Source: Pectobacterium atrosepticum
GTDB lineage: Bacteria; Pseudomonadota; Gammaproteobacteria; Enterobacterales; Enterobacteriaceae
Length of the DNA: 64,000 bases
NCBI GenBank assembly: GCA_019056595.1
Contig: CP036163.1
Location: forward strand, 2,728,001-2,792,000
Direction of reading: 5' to 3'
The number at the start of each line of letters is the position of its first letter. The first letter of the stretch is position 1. Under the pieces are notes generated by a model. That model did not search any database. It was not told the origin of the DNA and saw only the letters and a program-made list of their open reading frames with translations. A program made the translations under genes and the position numbers. Shown in pieces: positions 50,295 to 59,128 of the stretch.

Positions 50295-51752
50295 ATGAAA
50301 ACTCGCGCATATGAATTATTAGTCGTTTTCATTTCAACCTTAATGATGAGTTACTTAGGTTTATCTTTTCGGTTACTTGACGACACATCCCTATTCTGGC
50401 CAGCAGACATTCTATTGTTTTGCTTTCTCATACGCTATCGCAGTCGAGATAAAAGCATAAAAAACAAATCATTGCGTAGCGTTATTTTATGCATGATTGG
50501 CTTCTTGGGCATACTACTACCTGCTACTTATCTTGAAAACAATCAATCGTTTTTTGAAAAATTCATTCATAGTGCGATCAGTTTAGTTTTTTTTATTACC
50601 GCATGGATTGCATTTATCGTTTTTTCAAAAATAAAGGGAAACACGTATAGTAAATTAAGTAGAAATTACATTTTCTTTATATTTATTTCTATCTTTATAG
50701 GCTCTATTTTTTCAGCCATATCTTATGGATTATATTTATTTACCACAAAAACCCATGAAGATATTTTTATTCTTTCAAGGAAGTGGTTTAGCGAAGAGCT
50801 AAGCTCTGGTGTCATTTTCGTTTTTTTGTTTCTAAAAGCAATAAAAAACATAAAGAATATTTTATCAGCATCAAAATCCTCAATTAAAAAACCATCATTT
50901 ATATTTTATTACACTGTCATTATTATTTGCATCGCCTCTTTAAACATCACACTAAGTGTATTAGCAATACTGCCATTGATTTACCTTTCCTTGTCTCACT
51001 CATTTAACAAAATTATTCTAATTTGCTGTGCAACTGGCATGGCACTAAATTACATTTATATAAAAAGATTAATAGGCATCCATGACGAAATAGAAAAAGA
51101 ATATTTATTTGAATTATCTTATTTGTTTCAAATAAACACTTCATTTATTATCATAAGCGTTATAATCGCATCTTCATTTATTAATAAATATAAAAAAAAC
51201 ATCAAAAGAATAGAGTTAATAAGCAATCATGACGCACTGACCGGCGTGTTAAATAGACGTTCACTCAACCAACACATGATGAATATCATTAACTCCATGC
51301 GGGGTGGAGAAAGTAGAGTAATGTCTTTATTTGTTCTTGATATTGACCACTTTAAAAAAGTTAATGATACCTATGGACATGCTGTAGGCGATAATGTCAT
51401 CAAAGAGTTTGCTGCAACCCTTAAGCAATATACTCGACCTCAAGACCTACTATGTCGATGGGGGGGGGAGGAGTTTTTAATAATAATCCAGGGTCTCTCT
51501 GTAACTGACTGCTTAGATATAGCTGAGAGAATTCGCTTTATTATAGAGAGATCTTCACTAACGATTTCAGATGGCCGCACAGTTCGATATACGACCAGTA
51601 TAGGGGTAAGTTTTTTTCATCTGGAAAGAATTGAAGATTTTCATAACGCGTTCAAAGAGGCGGATAAACTGTTGTACAACGCAAAAGAACAGGATCGTAA
51701 TCGCGTAAATTCAAGCTATGGTGTAAATTCGGTAAAAAAAACAATATCATGA
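50295..51752 (+). CDS. Membrane diguanylate cyclase (GGDEF)
   Basis: A 485-residue protein. About eight hydrophobic segments in residues 1-300, similar in layout to a MASE1-like sensor, are followed by a GGDEF domain from about 308. The active motif is GGEEF at 390-394 and the inhibitory RxxD site (R381-D384) precedes it by five residues, so an active, feedback-controlled enzyme is expected. Its c-di-GMP would activate PgaCD. In E. coli, ycdT occupies a comparable place by pga. The 5' half is AT-rich. Confidence 0.92.
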   Translation: MKTRAYELLVVFISTLMMSYLGLSFRLLDDTSLFWPADILLFCFLIRYRSRDKSIKNKSLRSVILCMIGFLGILLPATYLENNQSFFEKFIHSAISLVFFITAWIAFIVFSKIKGNTYSKLSRNYIFFIFISIFIGSIFSAISYGLYLFTTKTHEDIFILSRKWFSEELSSGVIFVFLFLKAIKNIKNILSASKSSIKKPSFIFYYTVIIICIASLNITLSVLAILPLIYLSLSHSFNKIILICCATGMALNYIYIKRLIGIHDEIEKEYLFELSYLFQINTSFIIISVIIASSFINKYKKNIKRIELISNHDALTGVLNRRSLNQHMMNIINSMRGGESRVMSLFVLDIDHFKKVNDTYGHAVGDNVIKEFAATLKQYTRPQDLLCRWGGEEFLIIIQGLSVTDCLDIAERIRFIIERSSLTISDGRTVRYTTSIGVSFFHLERIEDFHNAFKEADKLLYNAKEQDRNRVNSSYGVNSVKKTIS

Positions 51753-51854
51753 TATCTGCATCCATTTAAAATACCTTTTATTAAAAGGTAAATTCTATAT
51801 CATCAAAATGCTATCCACAGATGAAAAATGAAAGTTCAAGGTAGAGATTCTGCT

Positions 51855-53357
51855 ATGCAATCACCAAAGAAGTGGCTGATTCTGGCCATTGTTTCCAGCG
51901 CCCTGTTCCTGATTGTTATCGACATGACGGTGCTGTACACCGCGCTCCCAACACTGACTCACGATTTGCACGCCTCCGCATCGGAAAAGCTGTGGATCGT
52001 TAATATCTATGCGCTGGTCGCTTCTGGCTTGCTGCTGGGGATGGGGACCTTGGGTGATAAGCTAGGTCATAAACCTTTGTTTATTTCCGGATTGGTGGTC
52101 TTTGGTGCAGCGTCATTGTTTGCCGCTTATTCACCCACACCCAGCATGCTCATCGCCGCTCGTGCTCTGCTAGCGGTCGGTGCAGCGATGATGATGCCCG
52201 CGACGCTCTCGATTATTCGTCTGACCTTCACTGATGAACGGGAACGCGCGCTAGCGATTGGTATTTGGGCTGCGGTGGCATCCGGCGGCGCGGCGTTTGG
52301 CCCCGTCATGGGCGGGATACTGCTTGAGTACTTCTGGTGGGGATCGGTTTTCCTCATTAACGTACCGGTCGTGCTGCTTGCACTGATCATGGGAATCACC
52401 ATGATCCCGCATCGGCCGGGCAATGCTTCACATCGCTGGGATTTCATCGGTTCTCTATTAATTATGGTAGGTTTGATTGGTATAACCTATGCCATAAAAG
52501 AGCTGGGCAAACGGGCCCCATCCTATGAGGATGCATTGATCGCTCTGCTTATCGGCGTGGCGTTCATTACCCTGTTCGTTCAGCGGCAGCGTAACAGCAA
52601 GCATCCCTTAGTCGATTTCGCTCTCTTTCGCCTGCGGCCTTTCAGTGCCGCCGTGGCAGCAGCCATCGTGGCAGCCGCCGCATTGATCGGTATGGAGCTG
52701 GCTTTCACACAGCGGTTACAGCTAGTTGTCGGTCTGTCTCCGCTACAGGCAGGATTGTTCATTTTACCGTTGTCGCTGGCATCCTTTATCTCCGGGCCGT
52801 TGACCGGAAAGATATTGCCACGCGTAAATAGTGGGACAATGCTAGCCGCTGGCCTGTTGATTTCGGGTCTGGGAATGGGAAGTTATCTGCTGCTGCACAA
52901 CGCCTCTATCATCATACAAGTTATCAGCCTGACGATAATTGGCGCAGGCGTGGGCTCAACCATGACAGCCGCGTCGAGCACAATTATGCAGGTTGCCCCT
53001 GCTGAAAAAGCAGGTATGGCAGCGTCAATCGAAGAGGTGTCCTATGAGCTGGGGGGCGCAACGGGTGTGACGCTGATGGGCAGCTTGCTGTCTTTCGCTT
53101 ATTCCGCAACGTTTATGCTACCCGCTGGGTTTTCCGCACCGGACACCGCCTATGACAGTCTGGACGAAGCGTTGATTTTTGCTGAATCCTTGCCGGAAAA
53201 TATGCAGCGCATTCTCACCGCACAGGCACATTCCGCCTTTGATTCTGGGTTTTCTGCTGTGCTGGCAACCGCAACGCTGATCCTGTTGCTGACCTCTGCC
53301 TTCGTCTGGACAACGCGTAATAATAAACAGCAGCGTAATCAGGCCGCTGATGCATAG
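51855..53357 (+). CDS. DHA2-type MFS drug exporter (SmvA/QacA-like)
   Basis: A 500-residue exporter with about 14 membrane segments. Motif A is GTLGDKLGHKPLF, and the stretch RALLAVGAAMMMPATLSIIRLTF and GIWAAVASGGAAFGPVMGG match SmvA/QacA proteins that expel cationic biocides. It may give tolerance to plant or disinfectant cations. ATG at 51828 is also in frame; 51855 begins the natural N-terminus but has only a weak ribosome site. It ends near a hairpin shared with the converging lipoprotein operon. Confidence 0.88.
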   Translation: MQSPKKWLILAIVSSALFLIVIDMTVLYTALPTLTHDLHASASEKLWIVNIYALVASGLLLGMGTLGDKLGHKPLFISGLVVFGAASLFAAYSPTPSMLIAARALLAVGAAMMMPATLSIIRLTFTDERERALAIGIWAAVASGGAAFGPVMGGILLEYFWWGSVFLINVPVVLLALIMGITMIPHRPGNASHRWDFIGSLLIMVGLIGITYAIKELGKRAPSYEDALIALLIGVAFITLFVQRQRNSKHPLVDFALFRLRPFSAAVAAAIVAAAALIGMELAFTQRLQLVVGLSPLQAGLFILPLSLASFISGPLTGKILPRVNSGTMLAAGLLISGLGMGSYLLLHNASIIIQVISLTIIGAGVGSTMTAASSTIMQVAPAEKAGMAASIEEVSYELGGATGVTLMGSLLSFAYSATFMLPAGFSAPDTAYDSLDEALIFAESLPENMQRILTAQAHSAFDSGFSAVLATATLILLLTSAFVWTTRNNKQQRNQAADA

Positions 53358-53384
53358 CACAACTGAAGCATCTGCTAAGGGCAT

Positions 53385-53414
53385 AAAAAACGCCGTTCAA
53401 TAGCGAACGGCGTT
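53385..53414 (-). terminator. Terminator between the exporter and the lipoprotein operon
   Basis: AACGCCGTTC at 53389-53398 pairs with GAACGGCGTT at 53405-53414 around a 6-base loop. On the minus strand it is followed by TTTTATGC, so it ends the lipoprotein operon. It also lies 32 bases after the exporter stop. Confidence 0.88.
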
Positions 53415-53464
53415 GATAATTTAGCGACGAACTGTAATTTAACTACGAACTACATCATCGCGAC

Positions 53465-54124
53465 TCAGTAGGTTTCTTTACCGAACTGCAGTGAACGAGG
53501 CCCGTACAGCATACCGCGTGCATGACCCGCAGCCAGCAGGCGCGCACTAGTCACACCCGCAATATCATGGCCTTTGTCGGAGATCGTATCCGCGATTTGA
53601 CTCACCGCAGCCTGCACCAGAATACCGATGATGCCGCCGTTAGAGTTTGACTGCTGCTCGTTGCTGGAAGCCGTTGCACTTCCGCTCCACAGCAGTTTAC
53701 CCGTACGCAGATCAACCAGACGCGCATCCGCAGAAACGCGGGTTTCACTATTAATCACGATGTACGACGTACCGTACTCTTTCACGTCCAGATATAGTGC
53801 AGCATCCGCGCCAAAGATTTGGTGCAGCTTCGCTGTACTCAACGCATGGATATCCGACGCAGTAGACAGACCATTCTGTTTGAACGTTTCATCCACTACC
53901 GCAACAGGCAATACATAATAGCCTGATTCTGCCAGCGGGTAGGTAACTTGTGAAAGCAGGCTATAGCTTGCTTTCACATCAGGGGAATGGTTAACCGGCG
54001 GTAAGACCAGAATGGACTTAGGCTTGCTCTGCTTAAATGACGTGTAGTCATAAGGTACAGGTTTAGCACAGCCCGTCAGCACTAGCGCAAAAACCAGACC
54101 ACATAATCCTAAGAAACGATTCAT
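53465..54124 (-). CDS. GNA1162-family lipoprotein (DUF799)
   Basis: A 219-residue lipoprotein with a signal peptide ending in LTGC at C19. The fold is the GNA1162/DUF799 type: KSILVLPPVNHSPDVKA, FGADAALYLDVKEYGT, ARLVDLRTGKLLWSGSA. This group is known from a surface lipoprotein of Neisseria, with no enzyme activity assigned. It overlaps the DUF4810 gene (ATGA) and forms a three-gene operon. An outer-membrane role is likely. Confidence 0.9.
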   Translation of the reverse strand: MNRFLGLCGLVFALVLTGCAKPVPYDYTSFKQSKPKSILVLPPVNHSPDVKASYSLLSQVTYPLAESGYYVLPVAVVDETFKQNGLSTASDIHALSTAKLHQIFGADAALYLDVKEYGTSYIVINSETRVSADARLVDLRTGKLLWSGSATASSNEQQSNSNGGIIGILVQAAVSQIADTISDKGHDIAGVTSARLLAAGHARGMLYGPRSLQFGKETY

Positions 54125-54480
54125 TTAATATTCCCTTTATTTTTACTCAACAAGAAATCCATAAAAGGTGCTGATTCAGGGAATTTCGCTTTTTCAGTTT
54201 CAAACTGTTGGCGAGCTTCACTATCACGGCCAGTGTTGGCGTACAGCAACCCAAGTTGAGCATAGAGTCCCGGTGGGACTGGTTTATTTGCGGCTTTCGC
54301 TTTTTCGATCGATGCATTCAGAGCAAGGATTTGTTGTTCTGGACCGACTTTATCTTGTTGATAGTAATCATAAATCGCAGGCTGGTAGTTGTCCCAGCTG
54401 TAAATCGTTTTCGGCGCGGACGCACAACCAGCCAGTACCGCTACTGCCAATAGCAGGGTAACTTTCTTATAAGATAACAT
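54121..54480 (-). CDS. DUF4810 lipoprotein
   Basis: A 119-residue lipoprotein with lipobox LAGC (C19) and a predicted helical TPR-like body (LYAQLGLLYANTGRDSEARQQFETEKAKFPESAPFMDFLL). This matches the DUF4810 family, which is found almost always between a CsgG-like and a GNA1162-like gene. Function is unknown, but a role as a connector of the two other proteins is plausible. It overlaps its downstream neighbour by four bases. Confidence 0.88.
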   Translation of the reverse strand: MLSYKKVTLLLAVAVLAGCASAPKTIYSWDNYQPAIYDYYQQDKVGPEQQILALNASIEKAKAANKPVPPGLYAQLGLLYANTGRDSEARQQFETEKAKFPESAPFMDFLLSKNKGNIK

Positions 54481-54498
54481 TGTTATATTCCTATTCCA

Positions 54499-55170
54499 TT
54501 AGTTCGCTGGGCGCCAGGCACCGCTTTCAATTCCTGCAACCAGATTATTGACGGCTTCACGAATAGCCAAATCCAGAACTTTACCGTTCAGCGTCGAGTC
54601 ATAGCTGGCTGTGCCACCAAACCCGATAATTTCACGGTTGGACAACGTGTATTCGCCCGCACCTTGTACGGAATACACCACTTCAGACGTTTGTACGTTC
54701 ACCACATTCAACGTGGTTTTTGCGTAAGCAACCTGTGTTTTACCGCGACCAAGGATGCCCCACAGCTGATGGTCACCCACTTCTTTGCGGCCAAACTCGG
54801 TTACATCGCCGGTAATAACATAGCTCGCGCCTTTCAACGTCTGCGTTTGCCCTTTAATGCCCGCTTCGGCTTTCAGCTCTTCCATATTGGTACGATCCAG
54901 CACATTAAAGCGGCCGCTCTGCTGGAGATGGCTAACAAGAATGGTCTTGGACTGATTACCTAAACGGTCAACACCATCAGAAAAAATACCGTTCATATAG
55001 TTAGAGCGGTTTTCAAATTTTCCGATGGAAATCGGGCTGCGAACACCCTGATAAGGCGTACTGTAAGAAGTAACTTTTTGTGCTTCTACGGTACGAGAAG
55101 ACTCTGTAGCACATCCGCTCAATAACGCAGCTGACATGAATACAGAACAAAGAACGACTTTTTTATTCAT
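54499..55170 (-). CDS. CsgG/HfaB-family lipoprotein
   Basis: A 223-residue lipoprotein with signal MNKKVVLCSVFMSAALLSGC (C20). The CsgG-type body has SIGKFENRSNYMNGIFSDGVDRLGNQSKTILVSHLQQSGRFNVLDRTNMEELKAE and SYVITGDVTEFG. CsgG itself is the curli secretion channel, but this shorter protein without curli genes may serve another outer-membrane function. An in-frame upstream ATG at 55209 is not needed; the ATG at 55170 has GGGA 7 bases upstream. First gene of the triad. Confidence 0.9.
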   Translation of the reverse strand: MNKKVVLCSVFMSAALLSGCATESSRTVEAQKVTSYSTPYQGVRSPISIGKFENRSNYMNGIFSDGVDRLGNQSKTILVSHLQQSGRFNVLDRTNMEELKAEAGIKGQTQTLKGASYVITGDVTEFGRKEVGDHQLWGILGRGKTQVAYAKTTLNVVNVQTSEVVYSVQGAGEYTLSNREIIGFGGTASYDSTLNGKVLDLAIREAVNNLVAGIESGAWRPAN

Positions 55171-55598
55171 AACACTATCCCTTAGTGACAATCCATTAAC
55201 CCTGAGCAAAGCCCGGTTATTGATTCATAATGAAAATGCCGTGCAAACATCATTTAGTTGCAACACTGTTTTGCTGCATTTAAATGGCGTTCGATATTAT
55301 GAGGGCCATAAGTAAAAGTAACGAGTTATTTCATGAAAAAATTAACAAAAACAGTTGAAAATCAGAATTTTTACCCGCGATAAAGCACGGTAAACCAGAT
55401 AAAAAACAAGGCTATATGCAACCATGCCATTACTTTCACATAACATTATAACTAACTGAAACGATTCAATAATTTTATTAGCAACCTACGTGAGATTTAA
55501 CATTAACCGACTTTTTACCTGCTCTATATCAAGGTCAATGTGTTATCCAGCTATTAGGATAAAGGCCACGATCGAGGGATCTAGGGTGGGAAAAGGTA
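55171..55598. other. 428-base divergent control region
   Basis: AT-rich gap between the CsgG-like gene (minus) and aegA (plus). It must hold both promoters. I found no repeat, no RNA gene and no operator I can defend. An ATCAAGGTCAAT stretch near 55528 is one arm of a possible FNR-like site, but the partner arm is missing. Confidence 0.5.
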
Positions 55599-57623
55599 AT
55601 GAACCGATTTGTTATTGCCAGTACTCAAGACTGTATGGGGTGCCATGCATGTGAAATCGCCTGTGTGATTTCACACAATGACGAACAGTATCCAGATAGC
55701 ACCGCGGTGTTTCAGCCCAGAATCAAGGCGTTCAATACGCCAACACTGCGGGCTGCCGTGACATGCCGCCACTGTGAAGATGCACCCTGTGCCAGCGTGT
55801 GCCCAACGCAGGCCTTGATCAAAAAAGACAATAGCATTCAGCTCGTTCAGGAAAAGTGCATCGGCTGCAAAAGCTGTGTACTGGCTTGCCCATTCGGTGC
55901 AATGTCCATGGTGACAAATCCCATGGACAACAGCGCCATAGCCCATAAATGTGACCTCTGCGCCGATCGCCCTGAAGGGCAAGCGTGCGTGGAAGCTTGC
56001 CCAACTCAGGCATTGCAGCTCATCAGTGAACACACGTTAACAGCACGCCGTCAGGAGAAACAGCAGCTGATGGCGCTGCGTTCCGCCGCTCACTGGCAGC
56101 GTGAAACACCTGTACTGAAAACGCTGACGACCCATCCGCTCAACAAAAGAAAAAACTGGCCGCGCCGGGATGCGGAGAAAAAACCGCTGACGCAGAGAAC
56201 CTCCACCTTTGATGAAATCTACCATGGCTTCTCCGTACAGCAGACGGAAGATCAGGCCGATCGCTGCCTCTCCTGCGGCAAACGGGCAGTCTGCGAGTGG
56301 ACTTGCCCGTTGCATAACAATATTCCCGAGCTGCTGAGTCTGGCGAAGCAGGGGCGCATTCTTGAAGCCGTAGAGCTATCACATCAAACCAGCAGCCTGC
56401 CAGAAATCTGTGGCCGAGTATGTCCGCAGGATCGGCTATGCGAAGGGGCTTGTACGCTGGGTAAAGAGTACGGTGCCATCACCATCGGCAACGTTGAACG
56501 CTACATTACCGATACCGCGATGGCCATGGGGTGGTCACCCGATATGACGCGTGTCGTTCCCAGCGGCAAACGCGCCGCAATCGTCGGGGCTGGCCCGGCT
56601 GGGTTAGCCTGTGCCGATGTGCTGGCACGCAATGGCGTGCAGGCCGTCGTGTTCGATCGCCACCCGGAAATTGGTGGATTGCTCACGTTCGGAATTCCGT
56701 CGTTCAAGCTGGATAAAGACGTCCTGATTCATCGTCGTAAAGTATTCAGCACCATGGGAATCGAATTCCAGCTGAATACCGAAGTGGGGAAAGACATTTC
56801 TCTGGCTCAGCTTCTGGACGACTATGACACCGTTTTCCTCGGCGTGGGCACCTACCGCTCCATGAAGGCCAACATTGATAATGAAGATGCCCCCGGCGTC
56901 TTCGACGCACTTCCTTTCCTTATCGCCAATACCAAACACGTTATGGGGCTACCTGAATTAGACGATGAGCCCTATATCTCGATGGCAGGAAAACGCGTCG
57001 TAGTACTCGGCGGTGGGGATACCGCAATGGACTGCCTGCGCACGTCCGTCCGGCAAGGTGCGATATCCGTAACCTGCGCATATCGCCGCGATGAAGCCAA
57101 CATGCCCGGCTCGAAAAAAGAGGTTAAAAACTCCCGCGAAGAGGGCGTGGAGTTCATGTTTAACGTTCAGCCACAAAAAATCTGTCTCAACGAACAGGGC
57201 GAAGTGTGCGGTATCAGCCTGGTTCGCACTGAACTGGGTGAACCAGATGCTAGCGGCCGTCGTCGCCCACGCCCCATTCCTAGTTCGGAATTCGTACAGC
57301 CCGCGGAAGCCGTAATAACCGCATTTGGCTTTCAGTCGCACAGTATGCCGTGGCTGGAAGATGCCGATATTGGTCTGGATAACTGGGGACACATCACCGC
57401 CCCCCTTGATAGTCAGACACCTTGCCAGACTAATCATCCGCGTATTTTTGCTGGTGGCGATGCCGTGCGCGGTGCCGATCTGGTGGTTACCGCGATTGCC
57501 GATGGGCGCAAAGCCGCATTGGGGATGATTGAGACGATGGGGCTGACCGCCGTCACAGGTGCCATTCCCGCACATCCGCAGCGTCCCGAAATGAATGCAA
57601 CCCGCGAGGAGCTACGCTCATGA
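55599..57623 (+). CDS. aegA: AegA-like fused ferredoxin/NAD(P)-dependent oxidoreductase
   Basis: A 674-residue fusion. Residues 1-170 hold ferredoxin clusters (CMGCHACEIAC, CRHCEDAPCASVCP, CIGCKSCVLACP, CDLCADRPEGQACVEACP). A GltD-like part follows, with more cysteines (CLSCGKRAVCEWTCP), an FAD loop GAGPAGLACAD near 330 and GGGDTAMD for NAD(P). It matches E. coli AegA, which is linked to formate-dependent urate breakdown. Its TGA overlaps the next gene. Confidence 0.92.
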   Translation: MNRFVIASTQDCMGCHACEIACVISHNDEQYPDSTAVFQPRIKAFNTPTLRAAVTCRHCEDAPCASVCPTQALIKKDNSIQLVQEKCIGCKSCVLACPFGAMSMVTNPMDNSAIAHKCDLCADRPEGQACVEACPTQALQLISEHTLTARRQEKQQLMALRSAAHWQRETPVLKTLTTHPLNKRKNWPRRDAEKKPLTQRTSTFDEIYHGFSVQQTEDQADRCLSCGKRAVCEWTCPLHNNIPELLSLAKQGRILEAVELSHQTSSLPEICGRVCPQDRLCEGACTLGKEYGAITIGNVERYITDTAMAMGWSPDMTRVVPSGKRAAIVGAGPAGLACADVLARNGVQAVVFDRHPEIGGLLTFGIPSFKLDKDVLIHRRKVFSTMGIEFQLNTEVGKDISLAQLLDDYDTVFLGVGTYRSMKANIDNEDAPGVFDALPFLIANTKHVMGLPELDDEPYISMAGKRVVVLGGGDTAMDCLRTSVRQGAISVTCAYRRDEANMPGSKKEVKNSREEGVEFMFNVQPQKICLNEQGEVCGISLVRTELGEPDASGRRRPRPIPSSEFVQPAEAVITAFGFQSHSMPWLEDADIGLDNWGHITAPLDSQTPCQTNHPRIFAGGDAVRGADLVVTAIADGRKAALGMIETMGLTAVTGAIPAHPQRPEMNATREELRS

Positions 57624-58141
57624 ATCAATTTGTTATCGCCGAAGCAGAAAAATGTATCGGTTGCCGGACTTGTGAGATCGCCTGCGCGGTAGCCCATAGC
57701 GGTGGCCAAAGTGCACAGCTGAAACCTTCTCACTTCTTTCCCCGCCTGAAGGTTGTCAAAAGCGCCAACGTCAGCGTCCCCGTTCTTTGCCGCCAGTGTG
57801 AGAACGCCCCCTGTGCCAGCGTATGCCCGAATGACGCGCTGGTGCGCGATCGGGATAGCATTCAGGTTATCCAATCGCGCTGCATCGGCTGCAAAAGCTG
57901 CGTCGTCGCCTGTCCCTTCGGTGCCATCAATGTGGTGACAAAAGCCTCGAATGACGAGGGGGAAGCGCACCCTACGCAAAGTGAGGTTCACAAATGTGAT
58001 TTGTGCGTAGATGTGGCCCAGAGCCCTTCCTGCGTCAGCGTGTGCCCGACGTCAGCGCTACGATTAGTGACAGCAGATGAGTTACGCAAACAGACGCTGG
58101 AAAAACAGCGGCGCTCCGCACTGGGGTGGTCGAACCATTAA
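57620..58141 (+). CDS. HydN-like 4Fe-4S electron-transfer protein
   Basis: A 173-residue ferredoxin with four cysteine clusters (CIGCRTCEIAC, CRQCENAPCASVCP, CIGCKSCVVACP, CDLCVDVAQSPSCVSVCP). It resembles HydN, an electron carrier to formate dehydrogenase H. It overlaps aegA by four bases (ATGA), so the two act together in electron transfer. Its N-terminus is also similar to the ferredoxin part of AegA, pointing to common origin. No fdhF is in the window. Confidence 0.9.
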   Translation: MNQFVIAEAEKCIGCRTCEIACAVAHSGGQSAQLKPSHFFPRLKVVKSANVSVPVLCRQCENAPCASVCPNDALVRDRDSIQVIQSRCIGCKSCVVACPFGAINVVTKASNDEGEAHPTQSEVHKCDLCVDVAQSPSCVSVCPTSALRLVTADELRKQTLEKQRRSALGWSNH

Positions 58142-58330
58142 AGCAGACTGGAATGTGGCGGACAGGGAAGGATCGCCACAAAAAGCACGACGCAGTAAAT
58201 TCGTTGCACCTAATTAATAATTATCGCCGATTTATCCATCGATTTTTCTTTAGATCACATATTAGTCTGATAATATGCATCGGTAATGCCTGATAGGTTC
58301 CCACCTTTTATTACGATCACGGAGTGAACA

Positions 58331-59074
58331 ATGACCTGCCATTTTGTCAGGTGGACAAGCACGGAAGCGCTTCCTGACTTACAAAGACTGCCCGATAAGC
58401 TCATCTCATCAACACAGAGTTTTTCAGCCAAACGCCGCGAACGTTATCTGAAAAGTCGAGCGCTGTTGGCCGAGATGATGTTCTATTTTTTCGGCTATCC
58501 GCTATTGCCCACGCTGCTGGTATCCCCTGAAGGACGCCCTTATTTTGCCGATCCTAATCTGCCCAATTTCAGCATCGGCTATGCTGGCAATACCATCGCC
58601 ATCCTCCTGAGTGAAGAAGGAAGCGTGGGTATGGATATCGAAATCGTTCATGTCAGGCCAACGAATCAGGTCGTCCCACAGATGCAGGCGCAGACGCAGG
58701 CCGAACAGGCGTGGATCGACGCTCAGCGCGATCCGCTGGAAGCGGCAACGCAGCTCTGCACTATCCGCCAGTCACTGATAAAAATCCCTGGCGTAAACAG
58801 TCATCCACCCAATCAGCTGAAACTCCACCCCGCCTCTGGCAGGCTGCGTTCAACCTGCACTCCCGCCGTAGAAGTGATGAGCGATGTTGATGATTATCTT
58901 GCATGGGCCTGCGCCCACATCCCCACACTTAATCGATTGATCATGTGGAAATACACGTCGGCATCGGGAATGAGAAAGTCGGGGGAAATCCTACAGCAGC
59001 AGCGTCAATCTGTACGCTATATGAAATTAACCAGCCATACGATAGAAAAAGTCACCTCTACGGCGTCACAGTAG
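58331..59074 (+). CDS. yieE: YieE, phosphopantetheinyl-transferase-like protein
   Basis: A 247-residue protein of the PPTase fold. The magnesium motif GMDIE is at about residue 97-101. The usual WxxKEAxxK helix is changed: the segment reads LCTIRQSLIK, with Gln where the catalytic Glu is expected. E. coli YieE shows a comparable change as I recall it, so this may be a group feature. GGAG lies 6 bases upstream. Its neighbours adeP and yieH match E. coli order. Confidence 0.85.
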   Translation: MTCHFVRWTSTEALPDLQRLPDKLISSTQSFSAKRRERYLKSRALLAEMMFYFFGYPLLPTLLVSPEGRPYFADPNLPNFSIGYAGNTIAILLSEEGSVGMDIEIVHVRPTNQVVPQMQAQTQAEQAWIDAQRDPLEAATQLCTIRQSLIKIPGVNSHPPNQLKLHPASGRLRSTCTPAVEVMSDVDDYLAWACAHIPTLNRLIMWKYTSASGMRKSGEILQQQRQSVRYMKLTSHTIEKVTSTASQ

Positions 59075-59095
59075 CCAGCAGCCTCGTCGCAGGCT

Positions 59096-59121
59096 GAGGC
59101 TCCGGGAAAACCCGGAGCCTC
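59096..59121. terminator. Hairpin between yieE and adeP
   Basis: GAGGCTCCGGG at 59096-59106 and CCCGGAGCCTC at 59111-59121 form an 11-base GC-rich stem with an AAAA loop, between two converging genes. Neither side has a T tract, but the stem is strong enough for two-way termination. Confidence 0.65.
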
Positions 59122-59128
59122 GAACGAA

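Noticed and set aside
49215-51752. A phage-defence cassette behind the BrxR-like regulator
   Set aside because: The only following genes are a diguanylate cyclase and a drug exporter; no nuclease, methylase or effector gene of a known system is next to it.
55520-55545. FNR site upstream of aegA
   Set aside because: Only one half-site (ATCAA) is present; the TTGAT partner at the right spacing is missing.
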